A DNA stretch of 64,000 bases from Amaranthus tricolor (GCF_026212465.1 NC_080058.1:347001-411000); one strand, 5' to 3'; shown: positions 1 through 12,049, counted from the stretch's first letter. The notes: generated from the letters alone by a model not told the origin. Made by a program: numbers and translations.

Positions 1-160
1 AAACAGCAGATCCCGCATTTGACCAGGTTTTAGCTTTGTTCGCCGTTAGTAACAGCGAATAGACCCTTTGCTTTTTTTGAACCCTCTGCCTTTGTTTGCT
101 GTTACTAAGTGAGAACTGCCTCAAATTTCAGGTCTGGAAAAAAACTGCTTATCTTAGAAA
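1..160. repeat. Repeat fragment with GTTAGTAAC palindromes
   Basis: No gene is visible. A 21-bp imperfect palindrome at 39-59 (TTCGCCGTTAGTAACAGCGAA) and a related half at about 97-112 are of the same kind as those in the foldback element that follows. It looks like part of a second copy of that element cut by the window edge. Confidence 0.4.
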
Positions 161-264
161 ATAGTTTTAAAAGTTAGTTATAATGTAATTTTTTAATATA
201 TTTTTGCTTATTTGTTTCAAATTTTGGTGAATGAAACGATAACCCTGATCAACCGGGCCGAAAG

Positions 265-700
265 CAGTAAAAATTTAGAAAATTTGAAATCTTTGAGTCA
301 AAAAATAAAAAAAATGAACCAAATAATCCAACTTTCAAACTTATTCCAAAAGTAAGCGTGAAATTTTCAAACCTGAAGTTTGGGGTGTTTGCAGTTACTA
401 ACTGCGAACAGGTCAAAAAAGACAAAATAGCTGTTTGAAGTTAGTAACGGCAAACAACTATTTTGACCTGTTTTTGTGGAGCAGAACAGGTCAAAACAGG
501 TCAAATAGTTCGCAGTTACTAACTGCGAACAACTATTTTTTCTTTTATGACCTAACTGCGAACAGTCCCAAACTTCAGGTTTAGAAATTTCACGCGTATT
601 TTCGTAATAATTTTGAAAGTTGGATTATTTGATTCATTTTTTTTAATTTTTCACTAAAGATTTCAAATTTTCTAAAATTTAGCTATTGGGCCAGGAAAAA
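265..700. mobile_element. Foldback (MITE-like) element with nested small palindromes
   Basis: The stretch at about 271-415 is matched in reverse complement by about 540-680, with both arms folding around position 475. The paired arms include the A/T-rich AAATTTTCTAAA-type segment and the CCTGAAGTTTGGG segment. Near the loop are short palindromes at 389-408, 434-455 and 509-529 built on TTCGCAGTTACTAACTGCGAA. There is no coding capacity. I could not identify a clear target duplication, so superfamily and exact ends are uncertain. Confidence 0.6.
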
Positions 701-755
701 GCCCGGCCAATGCAACCAAACAATTGTAGATTCAACCGACGTCTTTCTTAGAAAG

Positions 756-1918
756 TAGGGCTGGCAAAAGCTGACCCGACATGCTAACCTGATCTTAAAC
801 CAACCCGAAATTAGCGGGTTTGGGTTTGGATTTTTGACCCAATTAATTAAATGGGTCAACCTGATCTGATCTGTTTATTAAATGGGTCAACCTGACCTGA
901 TCTGTTTATTAAATGGGTTAGGTTCATGTTGAATATTTAAACCTAAAAAAAACATGTTTAACCCATTTATTAAATGGGTCAATCAGGTCAAGTCGACCCA
1001 TTTAATAAATGGGTCGACCATTAATATTTAACCTAAAGAGACCAACAAATAAAGGCCCAACATAACCCGAACTTATACCTAAACGTCTAAACTCTAAAGA
1101 AAAGTGACAAAGCATGAAAGCAGTGAATACTCAAACTCAATATTCAATACTGAATAGTGAATAGCGCCGTTTGCAACTTTGCATTCTGCGTCTCTGTCTT
1201 CCTCATCCATCAAAGGCATCGATTCAATCTTCTGAAAGCATCAACAATCTACGTGATCTTCAATTCAATCTACCTGATCTTCCAGCACTTTGCCGGGTAT
1301 TCAATCATCTTCTCTTTCTCTTTTTTTTTTTTTTTTGTGATTCATACGTTCTTTGATTTTTTCTTGTTCTTATTTTCATGTTCTTTATTCTCATAAGATT
1401 GCTCTTATTTTCCTGTTCAATTCAATCTTCAATTATTCTTAGTTTTCCTGTTCAAAAAACTCAATAAAAATGCTTCACTAAAATGGTGTTTGGATTGAGA
1501 TCTGGAATCTTTCTTTATGAAGCTTGTACTGTGTTCGATTGAGATCAGTAACTTGGATCGCCATTAATGGCTGAAAATGTCAATAGGAGATATAATATCA
1601 GTATATCACGTGTAAAAACATTTTTCGCAGTAGTTTTAGCCATAAATTATACTGTGTTTTAGCCATAAACATTCAACTCCAGCATAATATTGTATAGTCT
1701 GTATTATGAAATGTGAATATAATATATGGCTCAAATTGGTCAAATGACCTGAAAGAAAACAGTTAAATGGATTATTAGCAGGTTGACCCGACTTGATACG
1801 GATCAGGTCGGGGTTTCAATTTTTGACCCATTTAATTAAATGTTCAGGTTCAGGTTAAGGGTCTATTGACCCATTTATATATGACCCGAACCTGAAAATG
1901 ACCCAACCCGACCTCTCT
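756..1918. mobile_element. hAT-like non-autonomous element (candidate)
   Basis: The left end reads TAGGGCTGGCAAAAGCTGA followed by repeated 'gacccgacctgac' units. The right end (about 1780-1918) carries the same motif in inverse order. Between them is a tandem repeat of about 38 bp around 850-930, centred on TTTATTAAATGGGTCAACCTGA. This layout is common in plant hAT-type non-autonomous elements. The interior at 1080-1560 is less repetitive and has a CT-rich, UTR-like look, so it may be captured host sequence. That is inference, and no intact ORF is seen. Confidence 0.4.
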
Positions 1919-1934
1919 AACTTAAATAAATAGA

Positions 1935-2031
1935 AAGTCACAAACAATCGTTTCTGTTCTTAGTTTCGCGAATCCTCTCTCCTCAATCCTCATATCCTTC
2001 TCATTTGATCATCTCTACATATATTTTTCTG
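1935..2031 (+). other. COX5C: COX5C 5' UTR exon 1 (non-coding)
   Basis: A CT-rich leader (many TCTC and CCTC runs) ends at a clean donor TTTTCTG|GTAAGC, with the exon ending at 2031. The only plausible acceptor directly before the COX5C start is TGTGTAG|GAGTG at 4880-4881. Arabidopsis COX5C genes are known to have a leader intron in this place. The transcription start is not resolved and the left boundary is approximate. Confidence 0.6.
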
Positions 2032-2453
2032 GTAAGCTCTCTTTTTCTCACCGATCGATCTACATCTATGTAAACATCCAGTTATTTCTGATCTTTATTT
2101 CTTTTTCCTTGCGGTTGATTTATTCTCTCCGGTCAATTTTAGGTCAACATCTTGTTAATTTCATTTTGTTAAATTTAGATTGTGGGTTGGATTTGATTTA
2201 GTGTATGTTAATTAGTCTCTGAATATTGTCTTTTTTATTCTATGTTTTATCAATTCTTTGTTGTTTTGTCTAGTATTTATCTGGTTTAGTATTTGATAAA
2301 ATTTTGTTCTTGTTTTTTGTTTTGGGTTTCTGGATAGGGGGATTTTTTTGGAGAGCCTGAGATGATGAAATTGGGTTTTTAGAGAAAAGAGGATTGTAGT
2401 CAAACCGATGGATTGAAATTTTGGGTTCTTGGGCATGAGTATTGAATGTTAAT

Positions 2454-2706
2454 TGTTGAGAGTATTTAAGATATTTTGAGCCTCAACCATTAGTTTAAGC
2501 TTTTGATTGAATTAGTTCCTTAACATGAATCAATGACTAGTGGTCACAGTTTCAAATTTCAACCACCCCTCACTTAAAATAGAATATTTAACCGTGGTGT
2601 TTCCAAACTTCTTAAGGGCTCTCGTGTGAAGGGACGTGTTAAAGTATATAACATTTTCTAGAGTTTCAACAATCAGATTAAGCTTTTAGTTGAGTTAATT
2701 TCTTAA
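2454..2706 (+). mobile_element. TRIM-like small LTR element
   Basis: Two direct repeats of about 70 bp, at 2454-2525 and about 2636-2706, share the order TGTT(a/g)...GAGTAT, CAACCATTAG-like, TTAAGCTTTT and TTGA(a/g)TTA. The internal part is only about 110 bp and has no ORF. A second copy on the other strand at 24011-24304 has a better preserved primer-binding-like site (GTATCAGA) directly after its first repeat. Short LTRs, a tRNA-Met-type primer site and a tiny interior fit a TRIM or SMART-like retroelement. Confidence 0.6.
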
Positions 2707-3033
2707 GGGTGTGTTTGAATGGAAGGAAATGGAGAGAAAGGAAGGGAAGGAATTTGAAGAGAGAAAGAATCTCTTGTTTGGATAGCAAATTAGAGGAAAA
2801 AGATTTGGAAAGTAGGAAATTAGAAGGATTTGATGGATACTTTTTGTTAAAGTTTCAATCACTCTAAAATTGAAAGGGTTTTTGGGAAAACTCCCATCTT
2901 CCTTCCTTTCCCTTCCATTCCCTCCTATACAAACAAGAGCTATTTCTCTTCTATTTCTCTCCCCTTCCTTTCTCTTCCTTTTCTTTCCCTTCCCTCCCTT
3001 TTTTTTCTCCAAAATTGTTATCCAAACAAAGTG
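2707..3033. mobile_element. MITE, 'GGGTGTGTTTG' family, copy 1
   Basis: The left end GGGTGTGTTTGAATGGAAGG and the right end TTATCCAAACAAAG are inverse. The interior is purine-rich on the left (gga/gaa runs) and pyrimidine-rich on the right, so the whole folds on itself. The same family occurs at 44729-44967. The 114-codon minus ORF over it is a product of the purine/pyrimidine runs, not a gene. Confidence 0.65.
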
Positions 3034-4907
3034 TGACACAAATATGGTCTGTTTTGTTTGGGGTTCAATTTTTAACCGTGAATAGAAATGAATAATATTG
3101 CATTTTTGTTTCTTATCCTATATCGTTGGGATTAAGGAAGGCGTTGACATTGTTGTACTTGTGTGATTGGTACATCATCAAGCTGAGTGGGCTTGCTGTT
3201 TATTGTTGATTAAATGAATAAATGGCATGAGACTGTTGCATTCATCTTTTTAACCTTGTAATGTAGCTTAAGATCACTAGTTTTGTAAAATTGGGCACCC
3301 TAGCTAGTGAATTGAGTGGTAAAACTGTAAAGAAAAAGTCATGACAATGTGTTCTTGAACAAACAACAAAAAAAGAGGAAAGATAAATTTGAGTATCTTA
3401 AGCTACCACTTCAATCATCAATGTTTTGCATTTCTTTTATGTAATATTGACAATTTTTAACTTGTTAGAGATGGCGTTGATAAAATATAGAATGATGTAG
3501 AACACACTAGAAACTCGGTGAAGAAATGAAGAGTGGGATAAATTTAGCAATTAGATGAGCTGATGAGGTGACAAATCAATAATTAAGATTGAGACGGTCC
3601 TAGAATGTAAAAGAAAGGAGCTTGGATTACTAGCTTATAAAGAAAGCTAGTGATGTATGTTTATATGTATGATTGTTTTAAGTTGATTATTTTATAAGGT
3701 GATTGATAGGAAACTAGCTTGCATGTGAAGTTTGCATATCAGTTTTTCATGAATTGAGGATTCACTTGCTAAGGGACAGACAACAATATTGGCAATTGAG
3801 AAAGATATCTCTAAAAAGAATATTTTAGTTTAATTACAAGTTTTTTATTTCTTGAATACGAAGCCATTCCATATTTTGTATATAGAAGTATTAGGGGAGG
3901 GGAAGAATAGGATTATGCTTGTATTTAAAAATAGAGTTGAAACTCTTGAGAGTTTGAGCCACTCAAAGAATTCACTCATCATTAAAGGAATACAATTTTC
4001 TACCTTCGCATTTTACTCATAGCACATTGTGTCATACTTTGCTTTCTCGCAGTAGGTGCAATGTCATTACTACAAACCCACGCCCAGCCACACGAACTCC
4101 CATCCTCACCCCTCTCACCACTATGTTGATCACCACCGGCTGCTTTAGCTTATTATAGTGACTCATGAATTCCCTTATCTTCAGTATGTTGCATACCTTG
4201 CAAGTTCCTTCAGAGAATTGTTTATTCATGATATCCTAGGATTTAATAGGACTCTTGGCTGCAAAGCGGGGTGACGATCGCTCATCCATCTTCCTTGCAT
4301 GAAAAAAAATAGTATTTTCTCCGTTTCGATAAATCTATATGCTAGTCTCATTTCGAATCAATGGCAAAAAATTAGAAAGATGGGTAGTTAGTAGAGTTAT
4401 CATTTTATTATTGATGATTTGTAATAGACCGGATCAGTCATTGTTCTAGATTCCAGAATATTAGTTCGTAGGCAAGATAGTAACAAAGTAGCAAGAAACT
4501 CTATGAATGGAATGATTAAAAGTGAAAATGTAAATGGATATTTATTAGTATAATCCAAAGCATTATATCTGAAAGATTGAAATACAAGCATTTCGAGGTG
4601 GTCTCAGGACATGAGCATGAAACTCACCAAATTTGTAAACATTATTTTTGATATGTTACTCTACTTTCCCTTGCTTATTTGTATTAGTTTTCCTTTCGTT
4701 AGTTTACTTCTAGAGTATACCAACTAACTAACTCATACAATAATATCTAAGATACCCCTCTTTTACTAAGTTAGTGGAGTTATTATTTCATGGTTTTTTT
4801 CTCCCAAATTTTTTTATTAAAATAACAATGATTCTAATGCGTACCATGATTAGACCTTACTTTCTCTCCCTTATTGTGTAGGAGTGTTCTACATTCAGCT
4901 GATAAAA

Positions 4908-5099
4908 ATGTCTGGTTCAAAGGTTGCTCATGCTGTATTGAAAGGCCCCAGTGTTGTGAAAGAGATAATTATCGGGATGGGACTTGGCTTGGCTGCTGGT
5001 ACCTTGTGGAAGATGCACCACTGGAATGAACAAAGGAAAGTGAGATCCTTCTATGACATGCTCGAGAAAGGCCAGATCAGTGTGGTTGTGGAAGAGTAA
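4908..5099 (+). CDS. COX5C: Cytochrome c oxidase subunit 5C
   Basis: A 63-residue protein beginning MSGSKVAHAVLKGPSVVKE. It is a small nuclear-encoded subunit of mitochondrial complex IV, placed in the inner membrane. The length and the hydrophobic segment at about residues 19-36 (IIIGMGLGLAAGTLWKM), followed by HHWNEQRK and a Tyr-Asp-containing tail, are typical of plant COX5C. The start chosen is the ATG at 4908, where the family sequence begins; an open frame upstream (4884) lies in the leader exon. The coding part is one exon, preceded by a leader intron; in Arabidopsis such introns raise expression of COX5C genes. A polyadenylation signal AATAAA lies at 5200-5205, about 100 bases after the stop. 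Confidence 0.93.
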   Translation: MSGSKVAHAVLKGPSVVKEIIIGMGLGLAAGTLWKMHHWNEQRKVRSFYDMLEKGQISVVVEE

Positions 5100-5229
5100 A
5101 CCATGTAACGAATAATACTTTGTTTAAGTTGGTGTATTTGAACAGCCTTTCGTCATTTCTGCTGTGGTGTATTGCAGTGCATAAAACTCATTCATCATTA
5201 ATAAATCTTTTCTCGTATTGGTAATTGAT

Positions 5230-6600
5230 AGTGTTATGATGTTGATTTTGTACTAGGGGAGCTGTGGTGTAAACTCGGGAAGTTTTCATTGTCTCTTTGG
5301 TGAATGCTTATGAGAACATATTAATTACTATAATTTTCAACTGTTTGCTTATATGATCTCGTATGCGTTTTTTACTGAACTTCTTAGACTATTCATTTCT
5401 GTTTTGGTGCTCTTGAAATCACTTGTGAATTTGCGAGCTTCTGGTTTCTCGCTGACTGTTTAGATAGAGCTTTGCTGCAAACGTTGAAGCTGCTACTTAA
5501 AATATGATATTGATCTATTTGGAATGTCTTTATATACCCTGTTTCTGATGTTGATCTAGTAGTGGGGCTAGTTCACAAGGGAAGGAACTTGAAAAATGCC
5601 TAAAAGATCTATAAAACAGTTGTTGCGAATTATGGTAGCAAGAGCAAGACTATGGGAAAGTGGAGAACATCATTTCAAATTAAACGGAAGCTCAATATAT
5701 AAAGAAGCAATGCAAAGGCAATTGTAGCATAGCACAAAACAACACCCATATGATGATAGTAAAAGATAAGTACATACCATACCTTTTTCAAAGAGTGGGC
5801 AAAGCGGAATGCGCATAGTCAATTAAACCCTCAAATAAAGAGAGACTTAGGGATAGTCGAGTCCAACTAGACCTGACAAAGACCCATATTCGATATTAGA
5901 TATAAATACCCATATTCAAATTCAGACCCTTAATATTTGAAAATTTTGGACATGGACCCGAACCCGAACCTGCCAGGTTTGGCAGGCCTAGGATCCTAAC
6001 ATGCCCTGAATTAAATTGAGCTTTATTTTTAGAATAAATTGAAAAGTGCATTAATATAGAAATATAAATAGTTAAAAGTAAAATATATTTTTCAATTTTT
6101 GATTAAATTGCTAACCATCAAATTATCTTTGGCATCCAAAAGAAAAAAAATAGCGGGTAACCTACGTATCGATCTTGAGGTTTTGACTTTTTCACAAATA
6201 TTTTCTAAATTCATGTGGTGAACTTGAGTTTCCAACTTTTTCATGTGGTACACAAAATGTTAAGTTTCACATTAAATTAAGTATTTATTTCGATTGAATT
6301 TCGAAATATGTGGCCATTTAGTGTGATCACGACGTTTGTTTGTTGAAAACAATGTCATTACGTTGAATAAAAATAGCGTTCAGTTAATAGAAAAACTTTT
6401 GTTTTATCTAGCACGTGAAAAAAATTAAAAAGTCAATCTCACTATATACATTAAGAAAGATTTATCTACCACGAAAAAGTCCGAAAAAATTTGATTTACC
6501 ATGTGTAATTTTCCAGTTATCATTACATTATATGTTTATAACAGTGAAGTTTTAAAAGAGCGGAAAAAAAATCGAAATTAACTCGGACCCCAGGCACCTT
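5230..6600. other. Intergenic, COX5C to TAF9
   Basis: No gene seen. Around 5860-6000 there is a 'gacccgaacccgaacctg' repeat scrap of the hAT-like kind seen at 756-1918, ending near TTTGGCAGGCCTAGG. The rest is AT-rich. The TAF9 promoter should lie in the last few hundred bases, but I see no clear TATA box. Confidence 0.5.
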
Positions 6601-6609
6601 AAAACCGCA

Positions 6610-6692
6610 ACCACTTTCTTCAAACTCGAGGTCGCTCAGTCACCGGCGGCGGAGCGAAGTTTTCTCTTTTGGTTGAGCTGTTGTTCGATTTG
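6610..6692 (+). other. TAF9: TAF9 5' UTR exon (candidate)
   Basis: A GC-richer patch with CACCGGCGGCGGAGCGAAG is followed by TTCGATTTG|GTATTC, a plausible donor at 6693. The next plausible acceptors before the TAF9 start are CATCAG (8411) or GTTAG (8421). A leader exon plus a leader intron of about 1.7 kb is inferred; transcript evidence is not available here. Confidence 0.45.
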
Positions 6693-8433
6693 GTATTCTT
6701 CTGATTTTTTTCCTGGCAATTCAGTTTATATTGTCCCTTTTCAAATTTTTTTATGTGTGAAAATTTTATACACTGTCACTGAATCCTTTGGTTTTGTTTT
6801 TTACTTCATAAATTGAGGGATTAAGAATTCTAGTAGTGAAATTCTAGTAGTGATTTGACCAATTTATCAATAAATTGAAGAATTTCCATACTCGAGTGAT
6901 GTAGTAAGTATGAAATGTGGATATTCAGATTTTGAATTATTAGGTTTTTAAGAATTTATCATTTTCAGAATTATAAATTTGAGATGTCGAAACTTAGGAC
7001 TCTAGCTTTTACATCAACCAGGTTATTTGTGGGAGGGGTAAATTCTGTGAACTTGTGTTTCCTGTAATTGTCACGGGCGATGTCATGAGTTGATTCACTT
7101 TGGTTCTTGTAGCGGAGCATATCTTATGGGAATAAAGCATTGCTGTTTTTGCTGTTGTAATTTGTTATTCCGGGAAATAAATTGCTTTTGCTGAAAATTT
7201 AATTACTTGGCTCAATCTCTTAGTGTAGTCAGTGTTATGTTTTGTGGGGAAGAGAAAACTAAGAGATCAGCGAATTGCTATTGGGATTCAGATTGTAGAA
7301 CTACTGAACTAGTCAAGAATTGAGGTCTTTGTTATGGCTAGTTGTCATGGATTTTTCAATGGTGTTGAGAGGTTATACAAGAACATAGTATTCATGGTAT
7401 GTTGGCATATATGCTGCTCCAAGTTGGGCATGGGGACAAGGAAGGGATGAGAAGCAAAAGGTCTGAATATTAAAATACAAGTGTGACACTTGTAGTACTT
7501 GTGCTGGATAGGTGTGAATTAGAGCTGAAAAGCTATCATCTCGGCCACTAAACAAATACCTTTTCTATCTTTGTCTCTTTGAGTTCACCTAGAAGCTACA
7601 AAATCTAAGTTCCTATAGTCTATTCAGCCCCCCATTTGATGTTTGTATACAATGTGATTTGTGGTTTTGGTGTTAATGGTTTTCTTAAGAGGGTTTTTTT
7701 GATTCTTAATGAACATGAACTAGTGCAATGATGGAAATTAGAGTCTTTGAGATGCATTTCACTTGATCTTTAATCGTAGAGATGAAGGAAGAGGGGAGTG
7801 AAGATTAAGGTAAATGAAAGGGCCAGTAGGTTCCTAAATGCCAAAAAAGTGCTAAACATCCAAAAACAAAGGAGTTATGCAGCACCTGTTGTACTACTAC
7901 TATTTATCATTGGTTGGGAGATAAAACCTTATTGCTGATGTATATTATATTGATATTTGATCAAATAGGAGGAAAGGTTGAAGTAACAAGAATGTTTTCC
8001 TTCTCTAAAATTATTATCTTCCATACATATTGTTGGGCTTTAGGATTTGACATTGTTAGTTATAAATGTGTACACCTTGAAAACATTTTCCTTCCTTAAA
8101 ATTATTCTCTTTTTTCAAAATCTGTACAATTCGAAAATTTTTACTCTATTAGAAGGAGTTATGCTGTTAATTTGTTTCTCTTCCTTCCCCATTTACCATC
8201 AAAACAATGGATATGAGTCCTTTCCTTCCTCCATCCCTCCAAATTCTTCCATCCCAATAGCTATTTTTAAAATATAGCCTTTTGGTCTTCCCTCTCTTCA
8301 CCCTTAAAGCTATCTGAGCTAACTGTTTGTGATTTATGATTCCACTTTACGAATACATGATGTGTAACTTTTTTCCAATACTCTCGGTTGATGAAACTCA
8401 ATCCTCATCAGGTAGTGTTAGGTTTTGAGGGTC

Positions 8434-9340
8434 ATGGCAGAGAGAGAGGAAGACTTGCCAAGGGATGCAAAAATTGTGAAGTCATTGTTAAGATCTATGG
8501 GTGTTGAGGAGCACGAGCCCCGTGTTGTGCACCAATTTCTGGAGCTGTGGTATAGATATGTTGTAGACATCTTGACGGATGCACAAGTTTACTCAGAATA
8601 TGCTGGAAAAGACACAATTGACTCTGATGATACAAAGCTTGCCATCCAATCAAAAGCGAATTCCAGCTTCTCACAACCACCACCACGAGAGGTATTCTTA
8701 GCTCCCCTTTTTTCTCTTCGAGAAAAATTACTTTGTTTTTTGTGCATTTATTGAGTTCATTTCTGTTTGGATTTTGTTTGGCCATTTGGGATACCTATTC
8801 CCTATTTTGTTGTTGATTAATTAAACTGTAAGAAATTGGTGTGGAGAAGTTTGATTTGCAAGAGAGAATCTCTTAGAATAAAACATACGTGTTTTTCGTT
8901 TGACTTGTAAACTCCGATTTCATTGGCTCAGTTTTGCTGTAAAGATTACACCTAAGGAATGCTGCTATACTCATGTTTCATTAGGTGTTTGTGGTTTGTG
9001 TACTGTAATTTAAGCACATCCGTTTAGCCTATTCTGTAGCTTTTTTTAACAGTTCTGCTATCTGCGTGGACAGTTTTTTTTGGAGATGGCTAGAAATAAG
9101 AACAAAACACCGCTACCAAAAACTTTTGGAGGCGCTGGAATCCCACTTCCACCTGAAGAAGATACCCTGATTAGCCCTAACTACCAGCTAGTGATACCAA
9201 ATATGCAAAACCCCCTGGCACTAGAGGAAACAGAAGAAGAGGCTGATGCTCCTAGCACATCTCAACAGCCAAAGACTGATGCACTTCGGAACACTCTGCA
9301 GAAGGTTTCGTTCCCTCTGGGTGCACAGCGTCCAAAATAA
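8434..9340 (+). CDS. TAF9: TBP-associated factor 9 (TFIID/SAGA subunit)
   Basis: Two coding exons, 8434-8691 and 9074-9340, joined in phase 0, give 173-174 residues (Arabidopsis TAF9 is about 183). Exon 1 holds the histone fold (about residues 5-80: [47 protein letters not shown]). This fold pairs with TAF6 in TFIID and SAGA-type complexes in the nucleus. Exon 2 gives the conserved linker ([24 protein letters not shown]), an acidic stretch (EETEEEAD) and the C-terminal [11 protein letters not shown]. The start is the ATG at 8434; the frame is open a few codons further up without another ATG. The donor is GAG|GTATTC and the acceptor GGACAG|TTTTTTTT, an unusually T-rich exon start. AATAAA lies at 9437-9442. 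The open frame past 8691 is intron read-through. Confidence 0.92.
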
Positions 9341-10294
9341 CTTCTCAACACATGTACTTTTTCATGCTGGACTAATTTACCTAGGTGAGATTTCTGGAAG
9401 TGATATGTATATGATTTCAAAATTTCGAGTTTGACTAATAAAGAGTAATGTAGGAGCTTATACATTGATGAGCTACTTATCAAATTGGAACATGAAGTGC
9501 CTGTATCTTACTGATAATATTGTAGCGAATATAACATCAATGTGTGAAGATTACAATCATCGTCATGCTGTACATTATATTCTTTTGCGGGCGTGATGAT
9601 ATACCTCATTATCTGTATTGGGGGCTTTGCCTTTGTTCAATTTTGAAATTGAAAATTGTTCTAACTACTACATCAATTATCTTGAAAATTTGTATAGGAA
9701 ATGCTTGGAGAATAGGCATTTGCTTACAACAATCAAGGTTAGACTTTTTATCAGTCCTATTCAATGACATCATTTCATTATATTAGTATATTTTGGATAA
9801 TTAGAAATAGTACAACTTTGATTTTATATTTTTTTTCCGGGTAAATCTTGTTTTGTTAGTTTTATTTTGGTCAATTGAATTATAAGTACATTATATAGCA
9901 CACGTAAATTGCGGTGACACATGATATGTACTTGCATTTATCATGATTTAATCTGCAACACGAGTTAAATATAAAAGATTGGTGGTGACAGTTTTTATTT
10001 CATTAAGAAAGTTAATGCAATAAATTTGTTGATTGTTAGACTTGGTAGTTGGTAGGTAGTTGGTAGGTAGTTGGTACTTCAAGAGAATTTGCCAAGTAAA
10101 CTTGCTAGTTTCTAGGTTCTAGATTTATCTTGATTTGTGTTTTATTTTTGAAATTTAGACTTATGAAACTAGACTATTCATATATCTTTATCTTAACTGA
10201 TTTGATAATTTGTTGGATTTTGGAAGATTTCATGCCTAGAATTTGACTCAAAAGTCAAAACCAATTATAAATTATAATTTACAAGGTCGGGGTG

Positions 10295-10384
10295 ATGCCT
10301 GGTCAAGTAGGAACCCAAACATCTTGATTGAATCGTGCCTGGTTAAGTAGGAACCTGAACATCTTGATTGAATCATGCCTGGTC
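10295..10384. repeat. 40-bp tandem repeat, 2.25 units
   Basis: Units start at 10295, 10335 and 10375, each opening with (A/G)TGCCTGGT(C/T). The first two full units differ at only a few positions, for example CCCAAAC against CCTGAAC. Confidence 0.75.
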
Positions 10385-10569
10385 GAATCCTTGGCCATGA
10401 GCTGAAGGAACACATGATACCCCAAAATGGTTTGAGAAATATAACTTTTGATTGAATTCTCTGGTCCCTATTTGTGTCAAAAGCAAAATATGAGTTTTAA
10501 GTTACTTAGATCGTACGTTTATGCACATAGGTGATTTTTATGATGTTCAAATTTGTGTACCTGTGGATA

Positions 10570-10760
10570 GGAAAACTTTTTAAATTTCAAGTGAAGTACT
10601 CCTCTACCTCTGAGTTTAGAAATGGGAAAAAATAGGTATTTTAGTTGGGTATTGTAGGTGGGGTTATGTCCTTTAGTGAAGTAATATAGATTTTAATCCT
10701 TTAAGGAGAAATAAATTGTAGATTTTAGTAGGGTATTATAGGTGCGGTTTTTTTTTTTAC
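10570..10760. mobile_element. Degraded Stowaway-like MITE
   Basis: The segment with GGTATTGTAGGTGGGGTTATG and GTCCTTTAGTG matches, with differences, the interior of the Stowaway-like element at 38106-38362 (GATATTGTAGGTGGAATCATG and TTCTTTAGTGG). The ends are eroded. Confidence 0.5.
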
Positions 10761-12049
10761 AATGATAATGCAACAAACCAGGTGATAGACTAAAATAGTT
10801 TATATAACAAAAGCTACAGGTCGTAGGGATTAAGTAGCAACAAAACGTTTTTATGCCAAACGTTAAAAGTGTCGATATTATAATAAATTGAGACTTGCTC
10901 AAATTTTGGATTGTGTCCTTTGAGGTGAGCTTCTTTTGTATTCGAGTCCTGTCAAGTTAACTTTAAGGTTTGACTCCATGTTGGTTTGAGTTTAGGTTTT
11001 TCCGAGTTTAGTTTTTAGCCTATTCAATATCAATTCGAGCTATGTTTGAATTTAGGTTATATAAGAGATAAGTGTTGTAGGAACTAAGTCAAGTCGATAT
11101 TAGATTGATTGTATTCGGGTTAATATGGTTTGACTTCAAGTTGATATGAGGTAAATCTTTTCAGGTTAGATCAGATTGGGTTCAAGAACTTGGCTTCACC
11201 TGGGATTGAAGAATATGGTTGGAGGAAGAAAATTATGTGAGATGAAGACAAATTTTAATAAGGGTATTATTTTTATTGTTTATTATTTTTTATTTATTTT
11301 AAACAAAAATTAGCAACTACCAAAGCTTTGGGGTCCATTATGTTCGTTTGTTTTTCTATTAGGCCGTGAAGTCCAATTAAAAAAGAGTAAGGTCAAAATC
11401 AATAGGGCATTGTCGAGAAGTCACACTAGAAAGTGACTTAATTGTCCACTTTGCATATTTGCAAATTGCAAGTGCTAACTTTATTTGGGAAAATAGCCTA
11501 GCCAGATATCTTCATTCAATCATGTAACTTTCTGGTGAAACTATTCTACCCTTTTCTTCCGGGTAGAGCAAGATCTCGGCCCTCGATTCTCAACTCTCGA
11601 CCTCTGACTCTCGAGTATTCAAAATCAACTACTTTGCCTCGTTCTATCGTTGTATTGTAAGAGATCTCGAGCTGAAATCTCGGGCTAAAATAATTAAAAT
11701 GTTAATAACTTCTTTCATATCTTTTAGATTAACCATATTAGATTTTTATTTTATAATAACTTGGTCATCTTATAAAATTGAAATTTATTCAATATCGATC
11801 ATTCTATATCGTGTCAACTCTTGTCTTTGTAGTCCTATGCAGTGCAATATTGGAGTATGGCGACATTATAAGGAAAGTTGGAAAAAAGATTGTAAGTTGT
11901 AACAAGCAGATAGTTGTTTTGTCACTATCAATTTTAGAGGGATTTACTATTTGCTTGACTTGGTAACATCCTAAAAAGTAGAATGGGACAATAAAAATCA
12001 TATGTGCCCATGGGCCATAAGCCCGATTATTCTTTCTACTTACACATTT

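Larger units (their letters stand above)
2032..4881 (+). other. COX5C leader intron, 2.85 kb
   Basis: GT...AG intron inferred between the non-coding exon and the coding exon. It holds a TRIM-like element (2454-2706), a MITE (2707-3033), and otherwise AT-rich sequence with no convincing gene. A 65-codon minus-strand ORF at 4032-4229 lies in a slightly GC-richer patch that may be an old retroelement scrap. I see no recognisable domain in it. Confidence 0.55.
9450..12045. other. Gene-free AT-rich region
   Basis: No gene is supported. It contains the 40-bp tandem repeat at 10295-10384, a degraded Stowaway-like MITE at about 10570-10760, and a short tandem 'TAGTTGGTAGG' at about 10045-10078. The rest is unremarkable AT-rich DNA. 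Confidence 0.5.

Noticed and set aside
2695..3039. 114-codon minus-strand ORF
   Set aside because: Fully explained by the purine/pyrimidine runs of the MITE at 2707-3033; no protein family signal.
4032..4229. 65-codon minus-strand ORF in the COX5C leader intron
   Set aside because: No recognisable domain; at best a retroelement scrap.
8692..8754. C-terminal extension of the TAF9 open frame
   Set aside because: Intron read-through; the family linker continues in exon 2 at 9074 with matching phase.
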